Shown in pieces: positions 35,207-45,600 of a DNA stretch of 64,000 bases. The notes beneath the pieces were generated by a model that saw nothing but the letters and a program-made list of their open reading frames with translations, was not told the DNA's origin and did no database searches. Made by a program: the position numbers and the translations under genes. The DNA is from Micropterix aruncella (lineage: Eukaryota; Arthropoda; Insecta; Lepidoptera; Micropterigidae), in NCBI GenBank assembly GCA_944548615.1, contig OX155963.1, positions 25,677,336-25,741,335 on the forward strand. The letters run 5' to 3'. Positions within the stretch are counted from its first letter, which is position 1; each line of letters opens with the position of its first letter.

Positions 35207-35925
35207 GCTAATATTATAAAAACGTAAAGTTTGTGACGTTGTAGGAAGTAATCTCTGGATCTACTAAACCGATTTTGAAAATTCTATTAGCTATATATTA
35301 ATCCGAAAAATGAGAAGACTTATTCGTGGTAGTCGGATTTGAAAAGTAAGTCGGAGAATAAGCGGTCGAACGAAAACGTTTCTAACTAACGCTGCCTTAA
35401 CGATGAAAGATATATGATTAAGTTCTAGAGAAAAGTTGTAGAGCTTGATAATGCCTAGAAAAAAGTCAGCGACAGCATATGTCTAACTTTTATATTTAAG
35501 TCACAAAAAGTAGTATTTTATATTAAAAAAATAATTTAAATCGTTAGGTCATGTTTATTGGTCATATTATCAGTAATTATGAATTCTTCTCAAAATAAGT
35601 AAATTTATCGTCTCAAGTGTTTAAAACAAAATACTTTTCCCTTTTACTGTATATAATTTCCCTTTTACTGCATAAATAGTTAAAGAGATAATACGCTCAC
35701 AAATAGGACACTCACAAGAAGACACTCACAAATAACGGTATTCGGTGGATACTCACAAGAAGACACGCACAAATACATATATACATATGCAGTAAAAATA
35801 TAACCCTTCTTTTGGCAGTCAGGAAATAAATCATAGCACTCAGTACTAACCGAACCACACTCATAATTTCCTCACAGGTAAAAAGTTTTACCGCCCAACG
35901 CAGTGGGCACGGGTCAGCTAGTTAT
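35207..35925 (+). repeat. rK widespread-type repeat, copy 1
   Basis: Starts CTATGCTAATATTATAAA, then GTTTGTGACGTTGTAGG and CTACTAAACCGATTTTGAAA. It ends CGCAGTGGGCACGGGTCAGC followed by TAG. The same beginning and ending occur in reverse at 54115-54850. This start/end pair is typical of a very common lepidopteran repeat; its transposon class is uncertain. Confidence 0.75.
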
Positions 35926-35940
35926 TTATATTATGTTAGA

Positions 35941-36115
35941 GGTGTCCAATGTCAATAAATTAACATAAATATATCGTGTTTAGTGTCACATGACAGGTCT
36001 GTTTAAGTACATTCCGAAAAAATATATTTATCTATATAGAAAAATACATAAACCAAAAAAATATACTAATATACTTTTCGTAACGGCAGTCGTGTTTTTT
36101 ATTTCTTATATTATA
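35941..36115 (+). repeat. rB MITE, copy 5 (3' half)
   Basis: GTCAATAAATTAACATAAAT, then TACATTCCGAAAAAATATAT and the right end CGGCAGTCGTGTTTTTTATT. The 5' half is missing. Confidence 0.75.
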
Positions 36116-36239
36116 TTTACTTGTTTTATCTTGGTGGTTTTTAATGTAAACGCAAAAATATTATCTTTTGCTAGAAACGAAAATCAAACGTGTATAGGTA
36201 AACAGGCGACCTAACCGCTATGCCAACTTGAGAATGAGG

Positions 36240-36355
36240 TACATAATCCTTGGAATAAAAAAATAAATACTAGCAGCATTAGCCTAGGTTAGCTCTAAAA
36301 TATTGCATGCAGGCAATAAGCTCGCCTTTTCTTACGAATAAAGAGTTTTATTATT
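36240..36355 (+). mobile_element. LINE 3' UTR tail fragment
   Basis: AGGCAATAAGCTCGCCTTT, AATAAAGAGTTTTATTATTA is the characteristic end of a lepidopteran LINE 3' UTR (inference from general familiarity with such tails). No coding part present. Confidence 0.5.
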
Positions 36356-36424
36356 ATTGTTACTATAAAATCTGTTAGATAACACAAATATTTATCTGAT
36401 TATCTTTATATTTCTTTATTTTAT

Positions 36425-36985
36425 TTGTTTGCGGTCAAAAAAATGGCGCAAACCTGAAGAAGGGCCTCCACTTAAGGCGCTTGCAGTTCTGTCTGTTGGA
36501 AAGGTAATGCTTTCTGTATTCTGGGATTGCAAAGGAATTATTTTTAAGGATTATCTGACCACCGCTATCGGACCACCGCTACAGGCACTTGTCAAAAAAC
36601 GGCCTGGAAAGTTGCATAATCGTCCGTTATTGCAACAGGATAATGCAAGAAAAACGAAGGATGTTTTGAACGATTTACGATGTGAATTGCTTCCACACCC
36701 ACCTTATTCCCCGGATCTTGCACCCAGTGATTAATTATCACCTGCTTCCAGATTTGATAAAACCCTAACATTTGTTCGTTTTGAAAGTTTAACTGACGTA
36801 AAACGTGGCATAAATAGGTGGATTGAGGAGACACCGAAAAAGTTCTTTGAAAAATAGTTTTTCATTGGGATAAAAGTATTCAGTTAAATGGAGATTATGT
36901 TGAAAAACTACATTGTAATATTGACGAAAATTACCAAAATTATAAAAATATAACTAAATTCTCAGAACTTTGGAAACACCCCTAA
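36425..36985 (+). pseudogene. Mariner transposase remnant
   Basis: KVMLSVFWDCKGIIFKDYL (36501-36557), then LLQQDNAR and PHPPYSPDLAPSD (ending 36731) are mariner (DD34D) signatures; QDNAR and SPDLAPSD hold the second and third catalytic aspartates. An in-frame TAA follows APSD. The C-terminus resumes in another frame as FESLTDVKRGINRWIEETPK and later LNGDYVEKLHC and FSELWKHP. Residues between DYL and the QDNAR region are shortened, and the whole N-terminal DNA-binding part is absent. TIRs were not found. Confidence 0.88.
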
Positions 36986-37622
36986 TATTTCATTTTATTG
37001 ATTATATTGAGAAATGTTTATGTAGTAAGGTTTTGCGACTGAGTAGGCAGCGCTTTTATGCCTTTTATGCTGTGCTAGTCACTGTTTACTAGGCTGGAAA
37101 TTGAATTAGTATTTTTAGCAAATCATCTCTTTTGTCATTAATCCCAAAAGTGCGAAAGTTTGATATTCTCCACTGTCGCATAATGTGGTGACACGTCGCG
37201 GCGTCGCAGTCGTCCCAACATCGCATTAGTGGCAATCATAGTGTGATAAATCAATGTTCATTAAACTCAATAATAGACGGACGTGTCGCGCAGCCAGGAA
37301 CTGACTAACATGACGATGCGACCGAAACGGCCGGCGCGGCATCAGCAGCGCCCGCGCCGATTGATATCCTACATTTCAGCACAACACCAGGTACACAACA
37401 TCAGCTGCCACACCATTAGGTTCCTGATGGTTCTGTGCAGCTTGGGTAGTTTTGACCATTTTTAACACGCTTTTATTAGGTCGACTTGTATGTAACTAAC
37501 TATGTAATGGAATCTAAGGTAACTAATTTAACCATCTCCCAAGGATCGTAGCGTCATGAAAATTGGCAGCTGTAGGTATGTAGTTCTGATGACAATACAA
37601 TAATATGGTACTGTCGAACTGA
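36986..37622. other. Unassigned; GC-rich patch
   Basis: 37180-37400 is CpG-rich and includes GCGCAG before 37290 and CACCAG|GTACAC at 37389, so a short exon of about 100 bp is conceivable. The acceptor lacks a pyrimidine tract, however. No domain recognised. Confidence 0.3.
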
Positions 37623-37807
37623 TCTGATGATGGAGTCGGAAGATATGAACTGGAACTTCATGATGGAACATCGTATCATAGCTGTGTTTGGACTTGTTAG
37701 AAAAGTCTTGGAATGAACTTTGACCACGATTGGGTTTCAATGTCTGATGAAGAAGCCGGAAGATAGGCACTGGCATTCCATGATGGAATATCGTATCATA
37801 GCCGTGT
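37623..37807. repeat. Tandem duplication, 120-bp period
   Basis: 37623-37687 and 37743-37807 are diverged copies (TCTGATGAWG..., CCGGAAGATA, TCCATGATGGAATATCGTAT). A partial third copy of TATCGTATCATAGCC follows at about 37818. Confidence 0.85.
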
Positions 37808-37888
37808 GTATGTGAATATCGTATCATAGCCCAAAAGCGTGTTTTTAGTGTTTTTTTTTAAACTATTAATTTATTTATGTCATCTGGC

Positions 37889-38290
37889 CCGCCCAACTCA
37901 CGGTTGGGCGGAGTCGACTACAACGGGCGAACACGACACCCACATCCAGGAGCGCCCGAATAGCAATTCCTAGGGGAACTGGCCCGCATGCCAGGGTCCT
38001 ACCCGGGATTGCACTTCTGCGTGGAGGCCACCGGATGGGTGTCGACCCGTGAGTTTGGCCGACCCTCACACATGGGTCTTAGTGGCCTAACTGAAACAGG
38101 GCCCATTAGCTCCCAACTCACAGTCGGGCGGTGTCGACTACAACGGGCGAACCCGTCACCTCAGGCTGTTATAAATATATGTGATCGTCCGTGGATGAGC
38201 GTAGAAGACTTACATAGATAATGAACAATACACTATCTAGCTCCGCCATCTAGCCCGCGAGAGACCAACCCTTACCTCTCGGCACCGGGC
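37889..38290 (+). repeat. rA repeat, copy 5: head-to-tail pair
   Basis: The first unit (37889-38114) joins the rA head (GCCCAACTCACGGTTGGGCG, GACTACAACGGG) directly to the rA tail (CTAGGGGAACTGG to GGGCCCATTAGCT), with the middle deleted. The second unit starts at 38115 with CCCAACTCACAGTCGGGCGG and runs to about 38290. This shows the true 5' start of rA, including a small CGCCCAAC/GTTGGGCG hairpin. Confidence 0.85.
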
Positions 38291-38317
38291 AGACCAAGGA
38301 TGGCAAGAAAATGTGCC

Positions 38318-38600
38318 TAGGTGCTGCCCTAGAAAATTAACCAGTCAATATAATGAAATTATAATAAAACACACTCACCGCTTACATTGTAGGAGCAAAC
38401 GCGCCTGAAAGTTTTCGAAGTCAGTTTGAAGCCTTTATGTCCAAGGCAATGATCAACGTTTTTGAGTCCAAATATTAAATTGGTTCCCTTATCAAGGGAT
38501 TCACTTGGAAACTTTTTAAAATTAATGCTTATATTTTTCAAAAAACTCATAAAACTAAAATTCTTCAGATATGGTCGTTCCCAAGTATCATATCGCCGTA
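38318..38600 (+). repeat. rG repeat, copy 1
   Basis: About 190 bp closely match 57588-57780 (GTGCTGCCCTAGAAAATTAA, AACACACTCACCGCTTACAT, TTAATGTCCAAGGCAAT-like). Truncated by or adjacent to the hAT insertion at 38601. Confidence 0.85.
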
Positions 38601-38857
38601 AGTTACGCCAGGTGTAGGCAACCTTTGACATTTTGAGGGCCAAAGTTTAGCGTGCAAATACGTTCGCGGGCCGCGTTTAAAAGTACTTAGTGCATTTTAA
38701 AGTAGTGTTAATATTTTTTGCGATAGATATTAGACATGAAATAATACGACAATGTTATTTATTATAGTACAATTTATTAAAATAACAAAATAAAATTTAA
38801 AAAAATGGTACATTATAATTAAATCTTTAAATTTGCAATTGTTACAAACTACGAAAG

Positions 38858-40686
38858 TTAAATACACCGAAATCGATGAGACACTTGAGTTTGAATTTGG
38901 GAAACAAATCCATCGATATTTGGATTAATTCCACTGATACGAAGAAGTAAAGAATTTTCCAAATTATCGTCAGTCAGTCTTGTACGATGTGTTGATTTAT
39001 TAACTTTCATCAATGAAAATAACTGTTCGCATTTATAAGTACTGCCAAACGCACAAATCAATCTTCTTGCGAATTTTCTAAGCTGCGGAAAATTGTCTTC
39101 TTCTAGGTATTTTTTGTAGAAATCGCACAACTCTACTTCTTCAAATTGGGATTTTAGGAGTGAGTTTTCTTGAATCTCGATCAACTCCATTTGTAAGTGT
39201 ATTGGAGCATTTTGTACATTACATTTTGTAGGAGTAGCAAATAAACTGAAACAGTCTTCCATGTTTTTGAAGTCGCTAAATCTGTTCGAAAATTGTTCCG
39301 ACAGTAACTTGTGTTCTTCAGCATATTGAGCATAAGCAATATTTTCATACGCAGAGAGCTGTTGAAGTGGTAACTGTTACCAGACAGCATCTGTGACTCC
39401 CACAAGCGTAGTTTGATCTGAAACGCTTTCAAATGGCTGTACAAATCATTTACTAACTGTCCTTGTTTTTGAAGTTTCAAATTTAAATCATTCAAATAGC
39501 CTGTAAGATCGTCCAGAAATGCTAAGTCACATATCCATTTTGGGTCACTTAATTCAGATACTTAGTGGTTTATCTTTTATTTTCATAAAGTCTGCTATCT
39601 CATTTCTAAGCTCGCAAAACCGTTTCAACATATTTCCTTTGCTCAGCCATCTGACTTCGCAATAATATGTTACGTCGTTATATTCAGCTGATATTTCATC
39701 CAAAAACGCCTTGAACTGACGATGGTTAAGCCCTCGGGATCGAATAAAGTTGATGGTTTTTACTACCACATTCATAACACTCTGGAGTCGAATGGACTTA
39801 GAACACAAGTTCTGTTGGTGTATAATGCAATGAAGGACTATCAAATCATCTTTTTGCACATTTAATTCTGTTGCTTTTTCATTCAAAATTCCGATGAAAC
39901 CTTTACGTAAGCCGACGAAAAAGGTGCACCATCAGTGCATACTCCAATTAATTTTGACCATGGCAAGCCAAAACTTGTAAATACCTTTTGAACTTCAATA
40001 AAAATATCCTCTCCTGTAGTGGTTTCTTTTAGCGGCTGTAAAGCAAGCAATTCCTCAGTAACAGTGATTTTATTATCAACACCTCGAATAAATATAGCCA
40101 GTTCAGCTGTGTCAGACAAATCGATGCTCTCGTCTAATGATATGGAAAATGATTCAAAACCAGCCATACGGTCAGTCAATGTTGTTTTTATATCATTAGC
40201 CATCATTTCTATACGTCGAACAACAGTTCGTCTTGACAAACTATTTTTTTCAAATTCATTTTTCTTTTCAGGACACAAAATACTGCAAACTTCTAACATA
40301 CACTCCTTGATAAATTCTCCTTCGGCAAATGGTTTTAATGCCTTTGCCAATTTTGAGCTAACTATAAAACTAGCTTTCGCAACATTATCAAGTTGTTCTT
40401 TGTTTGTGGTGTTCTTTGTTTATGAAACATTTGTTGCTGTTTTTCCAAATTTGCGGAAAGCTTCTGGATTTTGTCTGTTCTTAATTATCCTGTCAGTGAG
40501 TGCAGCGTAGCATGCTTAGTTGAGTAATGCCTCTTTATATTGAATTCTTTCATTACTGAAATGGATTCATTACACAGCAAACAAATAGGCTTACCATTGC
40601 AAAATAAACATGAATTCTTCAGTCCATTTTTCTTGAAACTGGCGACCCTCTGTATCTACTTTTCGTTTCTTTCCACCAGACATCAT
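38858..40686 (-). pseudogene. hAT transposase (ZBED/GTF2IRD2-like), frameshifted
   Basis: The likely start is ATGATG at 40686, giving MMSGGKKRKVDTEGRQFQEK. After a frameshift the BED-type zinc finger reads CNGKPICLLCNESI to IKRHYSTKH (C-x2-C...H-x4-H). The core follows (40350-39883): FSISLDESIDLSDTAELAIF and LIGVCTDGAPF hold the acidic residues of the RNase H-like fold. Next come VLHCIIHQQNLCSK and YYCEVRWLSKGNMLKRF (39820-39600), then a segment near 39495-39181. The C-terminal dimerisation domain (39262-38858) contains FARRLICAFGSTYKCEQLFS and RLTDDNLENSLLLRISG. At least four frame breaks make it non-functional. Expected length of an intact member is about 600 residues, in line with the span. 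Confidence 0.93.
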
Positions 40687-40913
40687 TTTTGTTTACTTTT
40701 CGTTCAATAAACTTAATAACAAACTAAGTTAGTAACCACTCAAGATGCACACAAAGTCACAAAGCAAGTTGACGACTCGAGCAGTTCGCTAGGATATCGC
40801 TTGTCCAAGTTATCACCTCCGTAGCTCATATAGAACTGAACTAACCTTCGAGCCATCCACCCTCTTAATAGGCAAAATGAAGGGCGTTCACACTCTCGCC
40901 GTTCACACGTTCA

Positions 40914-41041
40914 AACCTGCGCCTCGCACTAGCGGCGCGAGGCGCAGGTTGTTGTTACGCAGTTTGTTATGTCCGATTATTATGGCGATTATCAAAGAGT
41001 GAGGCGGCAAACATCAAAGGATTTGATGTTTGCCGCCTCAC
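40914..41041. repeat. Two perfect hairpins upstream of the transposase
   Basis: 40914-40927/40937-40950 form a 14-bp stem (AACCTGCGCCTCGC). 40999-41018/41022-41041 form a 20-bp perfect stem (GTGAGGCGGCAAACATCAAA) with a 3-nt loop. They lie inside the hAT subterminal region and may be part of transposase-binding structure or a later fold-back. Confidence 0.9.
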
Positions 41042-41176
41042 TGTCACTCTCGTGAGTATAAGTACCTAATGTAATATTTTTTTATTGGGTTTTCAAAATG
41101 TCACGCGGGCCGGTCATATCTTACAGCTGGCCGGATCCGGCCCGCGGGCCGGTTGTTGCCCATACATGAGTTACGC

Positions 41177-42869
41177 TATCGACTGCATTATAAGATTTTT
41201 CTGAGATTGACTGGCATTATCGGCTCCGTAAATTGCATAAAAAAACCCGTGTGAGAGAAGCAGATTTTACTAATCAAAGATTTAATTGAAAAAAGCTGAT
41301 TTATTAATATCTCAATGTGTCAATGTGTTACCATTGAAAAGAGTCTTTTAGATTCAACTTTTTAAAAGTCAGTTTAGGCCTAAATAAAAAAGCAGGGTAG
41401 GCCTAAATAAAAAAAAAGATGATTTTGGATCTAGCCTTTTTGTAAGTAAAGTAACGTCATATAAACAATAACTACAAAATAATGTAAAAAAACATATATT
41501 TTTTGGTTTAGTTTTATGTGTAAAATTAATAATTGACACTTCTCTGGTTCTCACTGATAAAAAACTATCCTTCTATATGTTAGACCCCTGTTTAAAGTAT
41601 ACACTTGTTCTAAGGGTGGCATATTTTTTGTACTACACTAGAGATCAACGAATCCGGGTCACTAACATAACCTTAATATCTCGGAAACTAAGAATGCTAG
41701 TTTATTCAAATAAAAAGACAGGAGAAATAAATAGTCAAATTAATACTACTCAAATAAAATTAATGAAACTCCTTAGTTGCTGTAAAGGAATGCTGTTGAA
41801 AAAGCTAAAAAAAATATTTTTTTTGGAAATCGAACTACAATTTCACATATTTGTTTTTGTTCTGTTTCTGATCCCTAGCGAACAGCACTCCTGGTATTAA
41901 AACAATATTAATAATATGGTAATTATTAAATAAGTATAGCACTCTTAGTCTTAGTTTCTGTCGGAAATTATAATAGTTTCTACGAAAATATTCATACATT
42001 TATGTTGGTGACCCGGAGTCATTTCTTTTAAGTGTATAACAATAATGATGTTACTCATAAAATGTATGGGAGCCAGACTGATTTTTTTCTGAATGAAAAA
42101 TAAATAAATACAATGTATGGCCAAAATCAATGTATAAAAATAATTATAGCACGAAAAATATCTTTCAAATTAAACTTGTATTCTGGCTTTTCGTGGTTGG
42201 GACGAATTTGCTTTTGGAAAACTCAGTGAAATAGAAATAGCAAAATAACTCCCAGACATAAAAATTACTCGCAAACGAAGAATCAAAATGTCGAATATAA
42301 ATGCAGTCAAATTATCAACCCTCAGATGTATTGGTATCCCGGTCATCCCTTGTCAAGCTAGGGAGTAATTAAATAAAGTCGACACTAAATGAAAGGGCGA
42401 TTTTGATGACCCTGCCGCTGCGGCGACAAATGCGCAGGGGTGAAAAAACTGTAGCTTGCTACATTAGCGGGGGCTAAAAAGGGCATAAATCAAAGAATTT
42501 TACATTTGAATTTGGCGCCATTAGCCTGAAGTACCTATTAGTTGTGGTAGTGACCAACAGTGGTGTTATAAATACCCCTAGATCACCGTTACTACTGTTT
42601 TACAGTTAGTAACTATCAAGATAATGAGAGGGTACAGTCGTTTAAAATTTCTACTAAACATTTTTTTGCCAACTTTTTGTTGCGCAAATTATGTTTCCGT
42701 GATCTGTTTAGAAAAAGCTACGAAATAAATTTGAAATGAAATTTTATTCCTTTTTTCGTGACAAGGTAAAAACAAAAAAAAATCGGTCGACTTTTAATAT
42801 AATCGATCCCAGTGTGTCCCTTGGTCTTCCGCAAACAGTCGCAATGGTGAATAATATATGCTAATAATG
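41177..42869. other. Unassigned, mostly AT-rich
   Basis: 41325-41365 shares GTTACC.TTGAAAAG.GTCTTTT...ATTCAACTTT with 49111-49156, a minor repeat. 42400-42580 has GC-richer patches with a CATAAATCAAAG site. No coding signature. Confidence 0.4.
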
Positions 42870-43270
42870 ACTTTACTATAAGAATTATGACTTTGATTCT
42901 TAGGTACTCCAGAACCTTTGCGACGAGCAAAGTCCCACCCAACCAGGCACGTATTCAGACTTCAGTTTCGGGGGGAGAAGGGATATTCATTGAAATAACG
43001 CGCGCGGTACCCACCAAACTTGTCATTTCCCGTACAATGAAATCAATATACGCCGGATTTCGGGGGGTTAACCCAACTACTCCCCCCCCCGGATACGTGC
43101 TTGACACTAGGTACATAAGTCGCGGATTCTCCATGATTCTCAATATTTCTCGACTTTATATTTTAGTTAAAAAAATCAGGGGTTACGCGTCCCCTCGTCC
43201 CACCCTCCCCCTCCCCGGATACGTCCTTGCACACAACTCTTCTACTGATGTGCTCTTTAAACTTCAAATT
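42870..43270. repeat. Possible TIR element with C/G runs
   Basis: GGCACGTATTCAGAC...GGGGGGAG near 42946-42976 is an imperfect inverted match to CTCCCCGGATACGTCC near 43210-43228. A third CCCCCCCCGGATACGTGC lies at 43083-43100. Probably an old mobile element; class unknown. Confidence 0.4.
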
Positions 43271-43639
43271 AAACACTAGTCCGAAAGGTATTGCCTAAAT
43301 TGGGCTTGGATACGGTTGGATATTTTTTCAGACTGCCCTATTCACGAATAAATAGTATTACATAATAATTGTTATATTTTTCGCTTATACGGATAAAAAC
43401 TATTAGGTAGGTACATAATATATTGTTATAGGAAATCCATATTTTTTTCATGTTATGTCTTTTTTTATTTTATTCTAATGTGGATTTCTAGATTTATTTT
43501 CAGGTACGTTCTTGTTTCCTTTTGTATGTATGTATATCTTTTAATCTTCCATGTATTTTCGCGAATATTTTAAAACCTAGTTTTATTTTAGCAATTTTCG
43601 TTTGAAGTAGTTTTTATGAAATATAATTTTAATATGTAA

Positions 43640-43740
43640 TAAATATAATAAAATTCTTTATTTACTGAAACTTATCGGTGAGCCCATTGCGTTCACGCAA
43701 ATACTTTACAGCCAACCTTAGCCTAATGAGAAAAAATGTT
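43640..43740 (-). mobile_element. LINE 3' tail fragment, minus strand
   Basis: The reverse complement reads CTAAGGTTGGCTGTAAAGTA...AATAAAGAATTTTATTATAT, a typical LINE 3' UTR end with polyadenylation-like signal. No coding part. 43271-43639 is unassigned AT-rich DNA. Confidence 0.45.
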
Positions 43741-44024
43741 TTGCGGTAAAAATAAGATAAAACTAATATTAAAATCATTTATAAAAGCAGCTCGAATCAA
43801 AAGTATCTACTATTAATATCCAGCAGAAAATGAAACATAAACATAAATTGTAAAAAGCAATAAACCCATAATGACGGAGAGAAGAGGAGGAGAGGGCACG
43901 AGAGTAATTTATGAGCGCGTGTTGTAGTGTTTCTTGAGCCTGCGTATGAAGCGATACAAACTCGGTGCTGTCCTTAAATGTGTGGATAAAATGTATGCTA
44001 ATAAGAATAACTGGCGTTATTCTC

Positions 44025-44385
44025 TTTTACACGACTGCCCGACAAAAACGGAGTGTATGGTGTTCAGGTTCATCTATGTTTGTTTTCCGTTTCTTTATTC
44101 CATCACAGCTTCTAAACGCTTGAACCGGTTTAGAAGTGTGTGGTATAGTTAGAATCGTTATATCATCTCGAGTGTCATAGATTACCATAGCTGTCCAAAT
44201 ATCAAGTACCTAAGTACCTAGATGTCTACATGTCCAAATGTCCAAACGTCAATAAATTAACATACATATATTGTTTAGTGTCAAATGAAAGGTCTGCTTG
44301 AGTATATTTCGGAAATATACATGTATCTATATATAAATACATAAACCACAAATATTTCATAAAAAAACCGTAATAAAAATATATT
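44025..44385 (+). repeat. rB MITE, copy 6
   Basis: Starts TTTTACACGACTGCCCGACA and continues through the standard rB interior to AACCACAAATATTTCATAAA. The right terminus is missing. Confidence 0.8.
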
Positions 44386-44450
44386 TTATTTACCCGCAAG
44401 ACCAGTGTCTTATTGTGGAACCCGCTTTGTTGCCTTTTAGTAACATCTAG

Positions 44451-44526
44451 GTGGGCATTTATGGCATCACGCAGTCAAACACTCAGGCGGCCACCCATCC
44501 AAGTATTGACCGCGCCCAATGCTGCT
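44451..44526 (-). repeat. 5S rRNA-derived SINE fragment, copy 2
   Basis: The reverse complement reads AGCAGCATTGGGCGCGGTCA, ATACTTGGATGGGTGGCCGC and CTGAGTG, the box C half of 5S rRNA. It is followed by the non-5S tail GCGTGATGCCATAAATGCCC shared with 10678-10700. It stops exactly at the tail of the LINE at 44527. Confidence 0.8.
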
Positions 44527-45475
44527 TAGAAATAGAAATAGAAATAGAAATATTTTTATTGTCCGAAATTGTGGTGGTACATTTATGGTGATAATGCGTA
44601 AAACTATGTATCTCACAATTACCTGTTATTAAAACAGATTGACAAATTTACTTATCTGCTAAATTGACTTATCTGCTAATTATAATATCTTATTAAAAAT
44701 GCAATTATTTCACTGGTTTAACATGAAAAAAAATTTAAACAGACCGGATAAGTAGAGCTAACAATAGAAGACAATTAGAAAAAATAATTCACCAATAATA
44801 TAAAAAATAAAGAAAAAATCAAAAATCAAGGAATAATCAAAATTCCGCCTATAAATACGAAATGTATATAATTTAAAATGTAACAGTAGAAAACAATTAA
44901 TAAAAAATAATTCATCAATAATATAAAAAATAATGAAAAAAATCAAAATCAAGGAATAATCAAAAATCCGCCTATAAATACGAAATGTATATAATTGAAA
45001 ATTTGTAATCTTTCTAATTGAATTAATTTAAAAACAAAATGAAAATGCATGCCTACAATATAATATTATGAGAAATATTCGTTTAATGTGTAAAAGCTTT
45101 TATCGATAAGCCATTTTTTCAACGCTGCGGTAAACCCTTTTCCTTTTATTTCTTTGATATTTGCAGGTAGGTGGTTATAGATTTTTATTGCATTGTATAA
45201 CATTCCTTTTTTAAATAGAGTTAAATTTGGCTTGGGTGCTTGTAGCTCATGTTTATTTCGTGTGTTATAGCCGTGTTCAACATTGTTTGTTTTGAAATAC
45301 TGATCGTGGTCCCTTATAAATTTGCAGGTTTCCAAGATGTATATCGATATAAACGTTAGCACAAACTCCTTTTTAAATAGTGGTTTGCAGCTGTCAGTCT
45401 TTGGAATTCCACATATTATTCGTAAGCATCGTTTTTGTACTATGAATATTTCCTCTGCGTTTACCGAATTGCCCC
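44527..45475 (-). pseudogene. CR1/L2-like LINE: RT C-terminus, 3' UTR, hexamer tail
   Basis: The minus-strand coding remnant runs from about 45475 to 45066. Before a frame change it reads KRCLRIICGIPKTDSCKPLF. After it, FVLTFISIYILETCKFIRDH, YNTRNK, LTLFKKGMLYNAIKIYNHLP and LKKWLIDKSFYTLNEYF to a stop. This is the conserved end of a CR1/L2-type polyprotein. The 3' UTR contains a 121-bp tandem duplication (44763-44874 and 44884-45000). The element ends in four copies of GAAATA (TATTTC on the element strand). Confidence 0.85.
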
Positions 45476-45529
45476 AAAGCTGTGGGGCAATTCGGTAACT
45501 GTGGTAACAACGAGGAGAACCGGTGTCAA

Positions 45530-45600
45530 CGTGGCTGTAACGGTGCCGTTCACGTTCTGTAACGACAGTCGTGGTTGTTATTTTTTAAATATATTGCCTT
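45530..45600 (+). repeat. rB right-end fragment
   Basis: TTCTGTAACGACAGTCGTGGTTGTTA matches the rB right terminus. Only the end is present. Confidence 0.5.

Larger units (their letters stand above)
38601..41176 (-). mobile_element. hAT DNA transposon, 2.56 kb, perfect 8-bp TSD
   Basis: The element spans 38609-41168. Termini CAGGTGTAGGCAACC and GGTTGTTGCCCATACATG are inverted repeats (11 of the first 14 positions match). They are flanked by identical AGTTACGC copies (38601-38608 and 41169-41176). Subterminal sequence is GC-rich with GGCCGG-type repeats. The minus strand carries a decayed transposase gene, and the side upstream of that gene holds two strong hairpins. Confidence 0.95.

Noticed and set aside
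37283..37465. Arg-rich frame near 37.3 kb as an exon
   Set aside because: The possible acceptor lacks a pyrimidine tract and there is no recognised domain; noted only as a weak possibility.
40019..40510. 163-codon + strand open frame inside the hAT element
   Set aside because: Antisense to the transposase; only the minus strand carries recognisable transposase motifs.
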